A stretch of DNA of 64,000 bases. Source: Tetmemena sp. SeJ-2015. Its lineage: Eukaryota > Ciliophora > Spirotrichea > Sporadotrichida > Oxytrichidae. The stretch lies in NCBI GenBank assembly GCA_027382625.1, contig JAJKFJ010022465.1, positions 1 to 64,000 on the forward strand, given 5' to 3'. Position 1 is the first letter of the stretch, and each line of letters starts with the position of its first letter. The notes below the pieces were generated by a model that was not told the origin of the DNA, did no database searches, and saw only the letters and a list, made by a program, of their open reading frames with translations. A program made the translations under genes and the position numbers. This document shows positions 34,701 to 45,612 of the stretch, piece by piece.

Positions 34701-34886
34701 AGCCCTTATGCTTATTCTGACTAGAGCATGACTGAAGCCAACAACTTCAACAATGGATTTAACATTTCTCAAACTAACATTGAGTCTGTTGGAACATTGC
34801 CCAAGACCAATCAAAGAAAGCAACCAGTTTTGCCTCCTATTAACGACCATAAACACCCAAATACTATAACTTTCGAAGATGACTGA
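31735..34886 (+). CDS. NRF/acyltransferase-3 membrane protein, 3' half
   Basis: Plus-strand segments continue the gene: ANWTNVKVSYKFSSRDN (31735-31827), KQSQFGAGGIITLIIFGSFV (31859-31991), then the acyltransferase-3 core from 32197, including KVFNGIRALSSLYLIYGSTY, in which the family His is not obvious. It continues with RFYFRKFIRLVPFNIFIVLF, WWTNILFINNFYP, CLAWLWFIPVYLQI, then MPWYHANPYLLGMGLAMIYY and GLGLTLSVFLGG, and (34027 on) FSMWIIPAILGKAQFIRFFF. About ten membrane segments are predicted. A Ser/Pro/Gln-rich cytosolic tail follows and TGA is at 34884-34886. In-frame TAG/TAA (for example HQQFTIQN) prove code 6. This family transfers acyl groups in membranes; the substrate is unknown. The segment carrying the end of the NRF domain was not found. 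Confidence 0.9.
31825..31858. other. 34-bp IES (pointer AAC)
   Basis: AAC at 31825-31827 and 31859-31861 are in the same codon phase. The interval is almost pure T/A, and removal joins ...SSRDN to QAKQSQFG. A three-base pointer is weak evidence on its own; the support is the restored protein. Confidence 0.55.
31986..32196. other. IES with pointer TAGATT
   Basis: TAGATT occurs at 31986-31991 and 32197-32202 in the same phase; excision joins VGDIQDLD to YKKLEVASKF, restoring the family sequence between the first membrane helix and the catalytic core. Confidence 0.75.
33084..33325. other. IES with pointer ATAAA (alternative TTTAGCTT)
   Basis: ATAAA at 33084-33088 and 33326-33330 are in the same phase and join ...YANYSQNI to KFQLYYMMPW. 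A second in-phase pair, TTTAGCTT (near 33155 and 33333), would retain more of the left sequence; the first fits the family spacing better. Confidence 0.5.
33393..33432. other. 40-bp IES with pointer TGGCTAT
   Basis: TGGCTAT at 33393-33399 and 33433-33439 are in the same codon phase; excision joins LLGMGLA to MIYYEFVKDR. The 40-bp interval leads to an in-frame TGA if retained. Confidence 0.75.
33685..34026 (+). other. Intron (possibly containing an IES)
   Basis: GTAAGT at 33685 and TAG at 34024-34026 bound a 342-base AT-rich interval. Splicing in phase joins ...RTIK to SQGFYAGFSGF. It is long for this window's introns (27-34 bases elsewhere), so a short intron may itself be interrupted by an IES. 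Confidence 0.55.
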
Positions 34887-34889
34887 TCA

Positions 34890-35420
34890 TTAGTCACTTC
34901 TTTTTAAGTTTCGCGAATTAAGTGAACCTATATTAACATATATTCATAAACAATTAAATACAATTATTTGAAAGTGAATTTTTAGAGAATAAATTAATTA
35001 ATTTATCGAAGTTTTTTCTCCTGATAATCTGGTTAGAGTCAAAATTTCTCTTGAATGATTGAGAAGTTTTTTGTCACGACTAAAAGGAGTTTTGGGAAGA
35101 GCACTTAGATTATACTTCCATTTTAAGCCAATTTAAAAGAGATAGAGTGATTAGCAAATTGTTAAATGGCACAATTTTATTTTAAAATTATTCTTTTTCC
35201 TAATAATTATAAATTTAATAGTATTTTATTTAAACATCCCCAAATAAACTGTTTCATGATTGTAGCAGAGCTCAGCGCTTAAAATATCACTGAGTTTACT
35301 TTCGAGATTTACTCATAGTGTAATCTGCTTTCAAACTTGAAAACATGTTTTAGATTTACAAAAAATATTATTCCCTTATTAACAAATTACACAACTTAAT
35401 TCAGTAACTAAATATTAAAT
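34890..35420. other. AT-rich intergenic spacer
   Basis: No feature is supported between the acyltransferase stop and the next minus-strand ORF end. Confidence 0.4.
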
Positions 35421-35422
35421 CA

Positions 35423-36064
35423 TCATATACATTACTCGCATATTAGATTTTATGAAATAATTAATAGTGAATAAAAATGTGTATGGCTTAAATGAACTGA
35501 CTCAAACTCTTGTTTTATAAAAATGGATTTTTTTATCTGGTTGTTATTTTTGACAGCTATCATATTTACCATTACTATAGTTTCCTATATCCATAAATTC
35601 TTAAAGAAGATGGGATTCTTATTTTTCTTACTTAGATAACATTAAACTTATCTGAATTTGTTTTTTGTAAAAAAATATAAAACATGATACTTTCTACTCC
35701 ACTCGATAATACATGTAAAGATAAAATAATAAAATACATTCTTAGCATCAACTAGAAAAAGGGGGGCATAATAATTTAATGCAAATATTAATGCCATCAA
35801 TAAGGAAATTGGAATTTGTATCTTAAATGAACATGCTGAATTCTTTTCTCTCTTTAATTTGACTGAGCATTTAATATATCGAAATATTTTATTGTTGTCG
35901 AAAACAAGTATACTTCTCAATAAAATTCTCTGTTTTATTGGTATAATAAATAAACTAAATAAAATGAATGAATAATTTAACCTGGATAAGGACGTAATGT
36001 TTTCAATGAGTTCAAAAACTGGCAATTCTTTAAAGGACAACTAGCTCAAAATCAAAAGACACAT
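35423..36064 (-). CDS. Polytopic membrane protein ORF, unknown
   Basis: A frame of 213 codons runs from ATG (36064) to TGA (35423-35425). It reads MCLLILSQLSFKELPVFELI and then hydrophobic stretches NYSFILFSLFIIPI (about residues 30-45), ISLLMALIFALNYYAPLFLV and NVFYYFIFTCIIEW, followed by a Lys/Asn-rich tail. Three to four membrane segments. The codon use resembles the neighbours (TAA/TAG as Gln in the tail). It is convergent with the acyltransferase gene. Family not recognised; a chance frame cannot be excluded. Confidence 0.45.
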
Positions 36065-36337
36065 GGAACATATTATTCCTAAATAGTTTAGAATAAGTCA
36101 ATTAATTTGTCATTTTTTACATTTCTATAAAATTAATAGCATTAATTAAAACTTGATCATAAATTAAACATTATAAAACATAGATAATATTAGAGGGTTT
36201 AAAGCTTCCAATTATCGAAATTTATAATATTAATTCATATAAGTTCCCTCTTGATATTGGTATAGAGAAAAGAAAAACTAAAATTATTATTAATAATAAG
36301 GTTATAAATGAGCAATAATGGAAAAAAGGTAATTAAG

Positions 36338-38327
36338 ATGATGATATAAAAATACTTGGTAGTTTGACATAAAGAAGTATCAGCACAACCAAGAATTGGA
36401 ATTAGAGATTAAAATGCAGCAACTCAAAGAAAAAGAGATCCATGACAAGCTATACAACTTAGACAGTTGGATATCACCTTAAATTGATAATAAGGAGTAC
36501 CATTAGTCTCTAGCTTAAGAAAGCAAAAACTAATTCTAGCAAAATTTCAAACATTTCTAGAGATAAATAGCTAAATAATATTTTAACTATTTTTTAAATA
36601 AGAAGTACATGAGTACACTAATGATCTCATAGGAAAAGTGAGAAAACAGAAAAAGATGCTGCTTGACTCCATACAGCAAGGCAAACAGTTAAGTATAAAG
36701 GAGCTATTCTAGGGAAAAAGAATTGAAAACAAAGAGCAACACCATAGACTCGAAAAGAAGATGGACTTCATAGAAAAGAGGCTTAGTAAGATCATGGTTT
36801 CCAATAATCACTCCTTTGACAGACAAAGAAACAATAGCTGATAAGCTAATTCTTCTGGCTAGAGTAATTTGAGTGGAAAGGCAAATAAAAATTAACAAGC
36901 TAGACAGCAACTGAATAGAAACTTAGAGAAAGTCTTTAAAGTGTTCGAAGAGAAATCTGTAGCTTTCGATGGAGTTACCAGACTAAAATTAGAAAAGATA
37001 CAACGAAAGTTAAAGCAGTCACCTCCAGTTGGGTAATATGCGCCCAAGTTTGAATTGGTAGATAGCAACGCCCCTTTTGTATCATTTAGCAAGTAAAATA
37101 GAAAGGAACTTTTTATACGAGAAACTGCGGATGATATGGCAGCAGATTATAGGGAATAGGTTTACAATATGTAATTATAAAATCAATCAAACTCTTTGAG
37201 TCTTGCAAGGAGATCTTCTCCCGTCAAAACCGAGGGAGGATTGAGACTCATAAACTTACTTGATAGTCCAGAGAAGTTAAGTTCTTCTAGGAAAATGGGA
37301 CAAACTTAGTAGTTAGAATAGATGTAGCAGGATTAATTGATGAACAGTAGAGGATTTGGAGGAAGCTTAAGTACTAGAAGTCCATTTTAATTAGGGATTA
37401 CAATTAACCCAAAATATTAATCTACCAAATATCAAAAGAGCTATCTAAACTCCAGATGCCTTAAAAGCTTAATTTCTAAGGAAGGTAATAGATCTGAAAG
37501 CTCTGATAATAGTGAAAGGGATAGATCTCCACAGATAGGTTAAGCCAAATTACTCCCTAACATATTATAAAAGCATTAGATGAGATGATATTTAAATTAT
37601 AGAATAGTTCCTGACTTTGAGAAAAAAGGAAGTCGGAAACTGGTGATAGGAATGAAAGACGTAAATGCCAACAGATTTGCATTTAGACCAGAAACCTTCA
37701 TGGATAAGCTTTCCAACTTCAGAAAACTAAGTAAAGTAAAGTAAAGTAAAATTTTAGGAATGGAATTAATAATCAATTTCAAATCTCAGCACTTAAAAGT
37801 ACTAGATAAGAAGCCGTACTATCCTATGTAACTCCAGAAAACTAAAATCTTGCAGCATATCTTTCTCTAAATAGGTTTATAGGGATGGTTTCTCTTTGAC
37901 TAATAACTTATCTGGAATGAGTAGTATAAGAAATTCAAGAAGTACGAATAGATCTGCCAATCCAACTGCCTAAGCATAGTAAAGAGGAGATAAGATAAAT
38001 GACTCCTTATCATTTGGAGTGAATGGATTCGGTAATTAAAATAGAAAGCAGGGAAGTAGTCTCCCACCTGGCTACTATAATCCAAATTACAGCTTGGTTG
38101 ATCAAACAAGAGCTGATAAGGGAATCCATTAGTGGGGTCTTAAACAATAATTAAAAGGAAAACTAAATAACAAATTTGACATTACAAAAATAATAAGACA
38201 GAAGGAAGATGAGTCCTCACTCCACATGATCATCAAATAAGACGAGGAACTAATCGAAAATTTAATCAACAAATACAAAACTAAAAGATCTTCAGTAGAT
38301 GGAGCTTTAAATCCTCCAAACAATTGA
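36338..38327 (+). CDS. Coiled-coil protein with PG-rich (SHIPPO-like) motifs
   Basis: The proposed ATG (36338) needs one extra A in the following A-run. The protein then reads KKYQHNQELELEIKMQQLKE, LLDSIQQGKQLSIKELFQGK and HRLEKKMDFIEKRLSKIMVS (coiled coil). It continues QSPPVGQYAPKFELVDSNAP, DFEKKGSRKLVIGMKDVNAN, SSLPPGYYNPNYSLVDQTRA and LIENLINKYKTKRSSVDG, ending at TGA 38325-38327. P-P-(V/G)-x-Y-x-P-x-(F/Y)-x-L-V-D occurs twice and resembles the PG-rich repeats of sperm-tail/ciliary microtubule-inner proteins. A 27-base intron (37731-37757) restores the frame. Other frame changes near 36590 and 37872 fit single-base T-run and G-run errors. TGAs near 36840 and 37582 are unexplained, perhaps tiny IESs. 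Axonemal or cortical role inferred. Confidence 0.7.
37731..37757 (+). other. 27-base intron
   Basis: GTAAAGTAAAGTAAAGTAAA...TTTTAG. Removing it joins ...FRKLR to NGINNQFQISALKS in frame; retained, it shifts the frame to a poorer one. Confidence 0.6.
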
Positions 38328-38329
38328 AA

Positions 38330-39070
38330 ACATCATGGAAACAAATATCAAAATATCAATTATCTCTATTGATATTTAAGATTTAATTATTTCTTTTAAA
38401 GTAGAATGTAATATTAAAGCTAGATAAATTCGATTTTAAAGTTATCAATCTAAATAAAAAAAGAAATATCAAACAAAATAGATTCGTTTTTATAATGAGA
38501 TATTTTTTATTGGCAAGAATGTTAAAGAAAAGTAGTTTTTATTGTCTATTATAGATATCTATACAAAAATAAACCTAATGTTGAAGGAATTTGCCCAAAA
38601 ATAGAGTAAAGATTTTTTCCATTCCTATAAAAGTTTCTTCCTAAAGCTGTATCGGTAACAACTAATTAAAATGTCTATCATAAACTAAAGACATATTATA
38701 TTATGTTTAATATCATCAATTACTAATTATGAAAACTAAATCTTTAATATATGAGGAAGTAACTGTAGACATCTAAACATTTATTTTTTAATTATGTTTT
38801 TGCTTTTAGATTTATGCTTTTTTTCTCGAACTAAAGATGGTATATTTGACAAATAAGAATGTCAAAGTACACTTAACTACTTTATCAAGATAAATATAAT
38901 TATATTTGGCATACTGATCAGTGTAAAATGTATTGATTCTATGGTTTTAAGTATTAATTCCATTTATTTTGTTATTGAACTAATTATGGAATTAATATAG
39001 ATTAATTTACTCTATCTTTCTGATACTATTCTCATAAAGAGAGTAAACTTGAATAAAATATTGATAATTA
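38330..39070. other. AT-rich intergenic spacer
   Basis: I see no gene or repeat between the two coiled-coil genes. Confidence 0.4.
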
Positions 39071-39077
39071 CATAAAA

Positions 39078-40493
39078 ATGCAAGCAAATTAAAGTGTGGC
39101 AGGTCCTCGCTTTTTACCCACCATCCCAGTAAACTAATGTTCAACTATAATTATATTTAGAATTCTCCAAGCCAACAAGAACTACTTTAGAATCAATCTA
39201 ACTCATAAATATATTATATTTCAATTTATATAATTAATAGAAACAAATTATATTTTAGAATAGACTTAAAAATTAAATCATTTATTTAAAGTTTAAATAT
39301 AATTGCAGTAATTATTAATGATTTGACTCAATTGAGGAGGTTTTATAAGACGTTTATAATCCAAAGTAAATAAAATGAATATATAAATATATGATTAGTT
39401 TTGTGATTTGATTTACTAGCGTTACGCTCCCTGATTTAAGCCTTACTCATTGGAGGAAGTAGAGTTAGAGAAGAACGAAGTTTACCCATTCAAAAAGTAT
39501 TAGACTCCAATTGAAAATACTTATCTCAACTACATTTATTGTTGTTTAAATTTACATGCCCCATCAGTATCCTCCATACATGTATGGCCACCTTCCCTAT
39601 CACCCTCAGATGCAAGCAGCTAGTGGTTTGTCCAACTATGCTTCAGCTCCAGTATTACCTGGACTTCCAGTTGGGGCAGTTTTCGATCCAAATATCTACC
39701 CTGCTCACTATCTCGTTTAAGAAAAGCAGAAGGCCTACCTTGACACTCTTAAGCGCCAGCACATAGATACAAAACTTAACTTAGAAATTTAAAAAATGTA
39801 AACTGCCAAGAAACTTCTAGAGAAGCAAGTGTATGGGGACCTTAGTAAAATGTTAAAGAAAGAGAAGAAGAGGTAGAAGAGAGACCTTAACGACAAGGAC
39901 GACTTGGAAATGATGGACGTTATAAAGAGACATGCTGACCACCTCCACAATCTATAAGAAGGACTGGATGACAACCACATATGGCTCCTCACCAGAGACA
40001 ACAATCTGCAGCATAAGAAAGCCCAAGAAATCGGATTGGCTTATTTAGTTTTTTGGGTTAAGAGTTGAGAGAGAGGTGAAAGATCAAGGAGCAAGAACAA
40101 TTCCTCAGAAACCTAGAGAAAAAAATGATGGGGATTAAACTTAAATAAATTAAAGAACTTCATTCCAAAGAGTCGGAGGCCCACTATGCTGATGATGAGT
40201 CCCCAAGAAGGACAAGATAATAATAAGCTAGTCAAAACAGAGAAGCTCACTTCCAAGATAAAAGAAACATTATGGACTCAATTTCATTAATATTCAATCA
40301 AATAATTAATAATAAAAATAAATTAGTAAATAAATTGAAATAGAAGGTTATAAAAGATACCATAACTTGGTTGTTTAAGTATTTTTATTATGATGTATCA
40401 TATACTGAAAAGAAGTATTTATTAAATAGCATGCCTTAATTTAATAAGATATACTTGTCAAGCAATAATTTAAATTTTAAGATATTTTATTGA
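39078..40493 (+). CDS. Coiled-coil protein with Tyr/Pro-rich N-terminus
   Basis: ATG at 39078 opens MQANQSVAGPRFLPTIPVNQ. After an IES (39155-39433) it reads KPYSLEEVELEKNEVYPFKK and YQTPIENTYLNY. After a 22-bp IES it reads MPHQYPPYMYGHLPYHPQMQ, LPGLPVGAVFDPNIYPAHYL, VQEKQKAYLDTLKRQHIDTK, KLLEKQVYGDLSKMLKKEKK and DDLEMMDVIKRHADHLHNLQ. Slips near 40055-40085 lead to KEQEQFLRNLEKKMMGIKLK and SEAHYADDESPRRTRQQQAS. The frame runs to TGA 40491-40493, but the last 60 codons are AT-rich and the true end may be near 40290. Long charged helices suggest a structural protein. Same strand and style as the preceding PG-rich gene. No enzyme domain. Confidence 0.65.
39155..39433. other. IES with pointer ATTTA
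   Basis: ATTTA at 39155-39159 and 39434-39438 are in the same codon phase. Excision joins the ATG-containing segment to KPYSLEEVELE and removes an in-frame TGA at 39432-39434. Confidence 0.55.
39531..39552. other. 22-bp IES with pointer TACAT
   Basis: TACAT at 39531-39535 and 39553-39557 are in phase. Excision joins IENTYLNY to MPHQYPPY; retention shifts the frame. Confidence 0.65.
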
Positions 40494-40827
40494 GATTATT
40501 TTAATTTTATTTGATAGATTGAAAAGTTTTAGAATTATATGAAGAATAATCATTATCTTTGAGTGTTAATTAAATAATAATCTTAATAATTTTTAAGAAG
40601 ATATCAAAATATATTAAAACTAACTATAAAATTTGAAATCTTAATCTCTATATTTTAACTTCTTTGTTAAATCTAGCAAATAAATAAATTAAGTTATAAA
40701 CACCCAATTAATTATATTTATATAATCTATTGATATATCTATATAAATTTTAAATGAGATTATTATAATACAATTTACACAGTTAAATTTTATAAATGCA
40801 ATAAACAGAGAAAGACTTGAAAAATAA

Positions 40828-40876
40828 ATGAGAGCCACCACAAATCCTCTAATGAATAAACAGCAGCTTCCTTAAT
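40828..40876 (+). CDS. 5' segment of a small gene split by the palindrome
   Basis: ATG at 40828 opens MRATTNPLMNKQQLPQ and runs to the AAT at 40874-40876 that borders the 4.7-kb palindrome. Joining to 45613 with one AAT retained continues QNQSSPIKGNLSPRGKNQK in the same frame. It is the only segment found upstream of the element. Confidence 0.65.
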
Positions 40877-43800
40877 ATTCTAAAAATCAGAGAAGTAATC
40901 AAAAATATAATGCACATCCCCAAATTTTTATAGATTCCTCTAATTTTAGTATAATTGAGGGTACTATCGAATTGGGGTTTATTACTCATATACAATTACG
41001 AAAGAATACGCAAATAGGGATACTGTATATTTTACTTTTATTCTTTACTTCTTCCTCGTTCCTCCTTCAGTTAGGTCTTAGATTCTAGTGAAGCTCAACC
41101 TGAAGTTAGGTTGGCCTCCTCGTTACTTGATTTCTTATATTGCAATGACTTCAGAATGAATGATATTTTAAAGCTACTGCTGAAAGAATTTATTTTGATA
41201 TGTCCCAAAACTTCTTGCAAAAGGCCTTGCATTTACTGATCTTATAATAATCTCAGCAAACGATTTCCCAAAATATTTTACTCTTCAGCTCTTTCAGTTG
41301 ACAAATCTGGCCCTCACAAATTTATAAGTGCATATGTTCCACAAAATGTTTACCTCGAGTCCTCCAATCATCACCAACTAATTCAAGTTTATTACCATAT
41401 TTTTGTCTCCTCATTATATTATTGCCTCCTTAAAATTGCGCTGCCATTTCCTGATTCGTAAAACCCTTAAGCTTATCGAATAAGTGAGAGCTAGAACTAT
41501 GAGGTAATCGATGAAGCCACAACCAAGTTTATCAAAATAGAGTCACCATCTTTTTTCCGTAGCAGAACTTTGGAGGCACCGCTTTCGCTCTCTGCTTAGT
41601 AGATTTTCAGTTTAGCCTCTCAAAGCTCAGCATGTCTAGAACCGTCGTGCCCAATAAGGATAAAAATACTCAACTGTTTTAGCTTGAAGATCTAAAGTGA
41701 ATTCTCTCATTAGACCATGAGAGAGATTGTGGCTTTCTTAATCAGGATTGATAGCGAGGAGTTGGAGTGGGTGAGCTCATTGGCTCTTGCGAAATGATTT
41801 GCACGAGTAGCTTAGAGATTATAATTGTTGCGAATGATGTGAGGGATTCTTTTCCGGAAGGACTACAAAAATAAAATTATTTTTAGCTTTTTATTTTTTC
41901 GTTTATGAATTCTTACTTACCTCTGCTCATCTCATTTTGAGATATTTCCAATTGTGATACTTCCTCTAGAATTTTGTTAGAGATTGGTCAAGGCAACTGA
42001 AATGCTTCTTTTATTAGAAAAGAATTGTACTTTGACTTCATTGGCAGATACTTCTGAATTCTTCCCATTCAAAATAGTAAGCTGAAGAAAGAAAAAATTG
42101 AATCTCTCTCAAGAGATTGAATGATCCAAGCTCTCCTTGAAATTAAAATCTAATTTCAGCTTTTTGTCTTGAATTACCCTTAGCGTCCTGAATTATTAGT
42201 CAGTTGAGTAAAGTTTGCTAATATAAGAGCCAAACTATAGTCAGCGCTAGAGATAGTGAGAATGAAATAAAAACTCTCAAGCTTTACTCCAATCATTTTC
42301 ATTCCTTTCGAGAAAAGCATTCACTCAAGTGAAGCCTTATAAATCTCAAATTCGAAATCCTTCCTATCTCAGCAACTACAAATGTCCTCTCTAGCTGTGC
42401 TAACGCAAAATTCTCTTAGCCCTCGAGATTGAGAAGATCTGAAATAGCTTATCATACTTATGCCAGTGTATAACTCGAAAGTGAATAAAGTCTAGATAAA
42501 ATAGCTCGAAAGGATTAAAGCCAATGCCAAGCCTCTAACATAAAAGCCCTCATGCAATATCTCCCAGAGTTCAAGTTCAATTCTATTTTATATTAGCGGA
42601 ATAGGAGAAGGTTGGATCCTACCTTAAAAAAAGCAGACCTTCATGCTGGCATACTTAAATTTGGCAATACAATCTTGAAAACTCCTTTCCACACTGAATC
42701 GGAAGCCTCTCTCATAATTCAAGCATGGCCTTACTTTTCGTTTTCATCCAGAACTTGTGTAAATTAATGCCTCCTCACATCCAGCGCAAACACCAATTTT
42801 TCAAAGCATTAGTTAGATCTCCACGACTCAGCGCCAGCGCCAAAATATGTCAGTAGCCTTTCAAAGGATAGCCTCTCTCGTGCCTTCAAATTATTGACAA
42901 AGCACTGCATTCGCGCTGGCTCCGCTGTAGGAAAATCTATTTTATATGATTAGATTATTAAATTCAATACTAATATAAAATTTTAACTTACCCCAAGTTC
43001 ATCTGAAATCTTATTAATTTGAATCTAAATTGGAGTCGACGAAGCCTGTTATTATTAAACTGCCTCAAATTATATTATTATTTTATCTAAAGCTGGAGGA
43101 GTCGTATTCATAAAATTTATCATTTCCTCATTTTGTCTCAAAAGTTTTTTCAATTAAAATTATCATTCTGAACTCTATTTTATTAACTCATACTATACAA
43201 CTCTTGATGATTTTCATAACTTTTATTTCTTTGACCTTTTTTTCCTAGTTTTATTTGAATTTCAAAGCATTTAAGAGGAAGAGCCATTTATAACGTTTTA
43301 GAAAGAAGCATGCTCAATTTCATTCATTTATCTAAAAATCAATTTACAAACAAAACAGATTTTTAAAATATATAAGTTAACAAGCCAGAATAAAAACTTC
43401 TAGATTTCGCTAATGTGTTGTTTCCCAATTGAAAAAAAAGTGCTGATAATTTTAAGAAAGATGGACGACTCCTCCAGCTTTAGATAAAATAATAATATAA
43501 TTTGAGGCAGTTTAATAATAACAGGCTTCGTCGACTCCAATTTAGATTAAAATTTAATAAATTTCAGAGAATTTTTTAAAATTTTTTTAAATTTGATTAA
43601 TTTTAAATTAAAATTTTAAAATAGATTTTTAAGGGGGGGGAACGGTTTTAAAATTTTAAGGGACGAGAGAGGCTATCCTTTGAAAGGCTACTGACATATT
43701 TTGGCGCTGGCGCTGAGTCGTGGAGATCTAACTAATGCTTTGAAAAATTGGTGTTTGCGCTGGATGTGAGGAGGCATTAATTTACACAAGTTCTGGATGA

Positions 43801-45612
43801 AAACGAAAAGTAAGGCCATGCTTGAATTATGAGAGAGGCTTCCGATTCAGTGTGGAAAAGGGGTTTTCAAGATTGTATTGCCAAATTTAAGTATGCCAGC
43901 ATGAAGGTCTGCTTTTTTTTAAGGTAGGATCAACCTTTTCCTATTCCGCTAATATAAAATAGAATTGAACTTGAACTCTGGGAGATATTGCATGAGGGCT
44001 TTTATGTAAAAGGCTTGGGATTGGCTTTAATCCTTTCGAGCTATTTTATCTAGACTTTATTCACTTTCGAGTTATACACTGGCATAAGTATGATAAGCTA
44101 TTTCAGATCTTTCAATCTCGAGGGCTAAAGAATTTTGCGTTAAAAAAAGGAAAAGGGCATTTGTAGGCTGAGAAGGAAGGATTTCAATTTGAGATTTATA
44201 AGGCTTCACTTGAGTGAATGCTTTTCTCGAAAGGAATGAAAATGATTGGAGTAAAGCTTGAGAGTTTTTATTTCATTCTCACTATCTCTAGCGCTGACTA
44301 TAGTTTGGCTCTTATATTAGCAAACTTTACTCAACTGACTAATAATTCAGGACGCTAAGGGTAATTCAAGACAAAAAGCTGAAATTAGATTTTAATTTCA
44401 AGGAGAGCTTGGATCATTCAATCTCTTGAGAGAGATTCAATTTTTTCTTTCTTCAGCTTACTATTTTGAATGGGAAGAATTCAGAAGTATCTGCCAATGA
44501 AGTCAAAGTACAATTCTTTTCTAATAAAAGAAGCATTTCAGTTGCCTTGACCAATCTCTAACAAAATTCTAGAGGAAGTATCACAATTGGAAATATCTCA
44601 AAATGAGATGAGCAGAGGTAAGTAAGAATTCATAAACGAAAAAATAAAAAGCTAAAAATAATTTTATTTTTTTAGTCCTTCCGGGAAAAAAAAATTTAAT
44701 CACGCAACAAATTATAATTTTAAGCTACCGTGCAAATCATTTCGCAAGAGCCAATGAGCTCACCCACTCCAACTCCTCGCTATCAATCCTGATTAAGAAA
44801 GCCACAATCTCTCTCATGGTCTAATGAGAGAATTCACTTTAGATCTTCAAGCTAAAACAGTTGAGTATTTTTATCCTTATTGGGCACGACGGTTCTAGAC
44901 ATGCTGAGCTTTGAGAGGCTAAACTGAAAATCTACTAAGCAGAGAGCGAAAGCGGTGCCTCCAAAGTTCTGCTACGGAAAAAAGATGGTGACTCTATTTT
45001 GATAAACTTGGTTGTGGCTTCATCGATTACCTCATAGTTCTAGCTCTCACTTATTCGATAAGCTTAAGGGTTTTACGAATCAGGAAATGGCAGCGCAATT
45101 TTAAGGAGGCAATAATATAATGAGGAGACAAAAATATGGTAATAAACTTGAATTAAAAACCCCATCAGGGGCTACATTTTTAAATTGTGAGGGCCGATTT
45201 TTTCAACTGAAAGAGCTGAAGAGTAAAAAAGGGAAAACGTTTCTGAGATTATTATAAGATCGTAAAAGCAAGGCCTTTTTCAAGAAGTTTTGGGAATTCA
45301 AAATAAATTCTTTCAGCAGTGCTTTTAAAAAATCATTTATTCTGAAGTCATTGCAATAAAAAATCAAGTAACGAGGAGGCCAAATAACTTCAGGTTGAGC
45401 TTCACTAAATCAAGACCAACTGAAGGAGGAACGAGGAAGAAGTAAAGAATAAAAGTAAAATATACAGATCCCTATTTGCGTATTCTTTCGTAATTGTATA
45501 TGAGTAATAAACCCCAATTCGATAGTACCCTCAATTATACTAAAATTAGAGGAATCTATAAAAATTTGGGGATGTGCATTATATTTTTGATTACTTCTCT
45601 GATTTTTAGAAT
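40877..45612. mobile_element. 4.7-kb palindromic element, AAT duplication
   Basis: The ends ATTCTAAAAATCAGAGAAG and its complement start a nearly perfect inverted duplication: left arm 40877-about 43180, right arm about 43440-45612, with a short unique centre. AAT flanks both sides (40874-40876, 45613-45615). The arms are GC-richer than the flanks. Each contains two AT-rich stretches with GTAAGT...TAG borders on the outward-reading strand (left arm minus; for example about 41862-41930 and 42940-43005), which look like spliceosomal introns, so a transcribed gene was probably duplicated head-to-head. Several frames are long but interrupted by TGA and slips, and I recognise no transposase. Part of the right arm (about 45150-45180) is replaced or mis-assembled relative to the left. 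Confidence 0.8.

Noticed and set aside
34626..34856. Minus-strand ORF starting MFMVVNRRQN
   Set aside because: It lies antisense within the Ser/Pro-rich tail of the acyltransferase and has no independent support.
40877..45612. UGA read as tryptophan in a continuous palindrome gene
   Set aside because: With all stops treated as sense any frame is open, and several frames looked equally protein-like; clear genes elsewhere in the window end at TGA and use TGG.
40877..45612. TBE transposon
   Set aside because: No C4A4/G4T4 terminal repeats and no DDE transposase were seen; only the 3-bp A-N-T duplication is shared.
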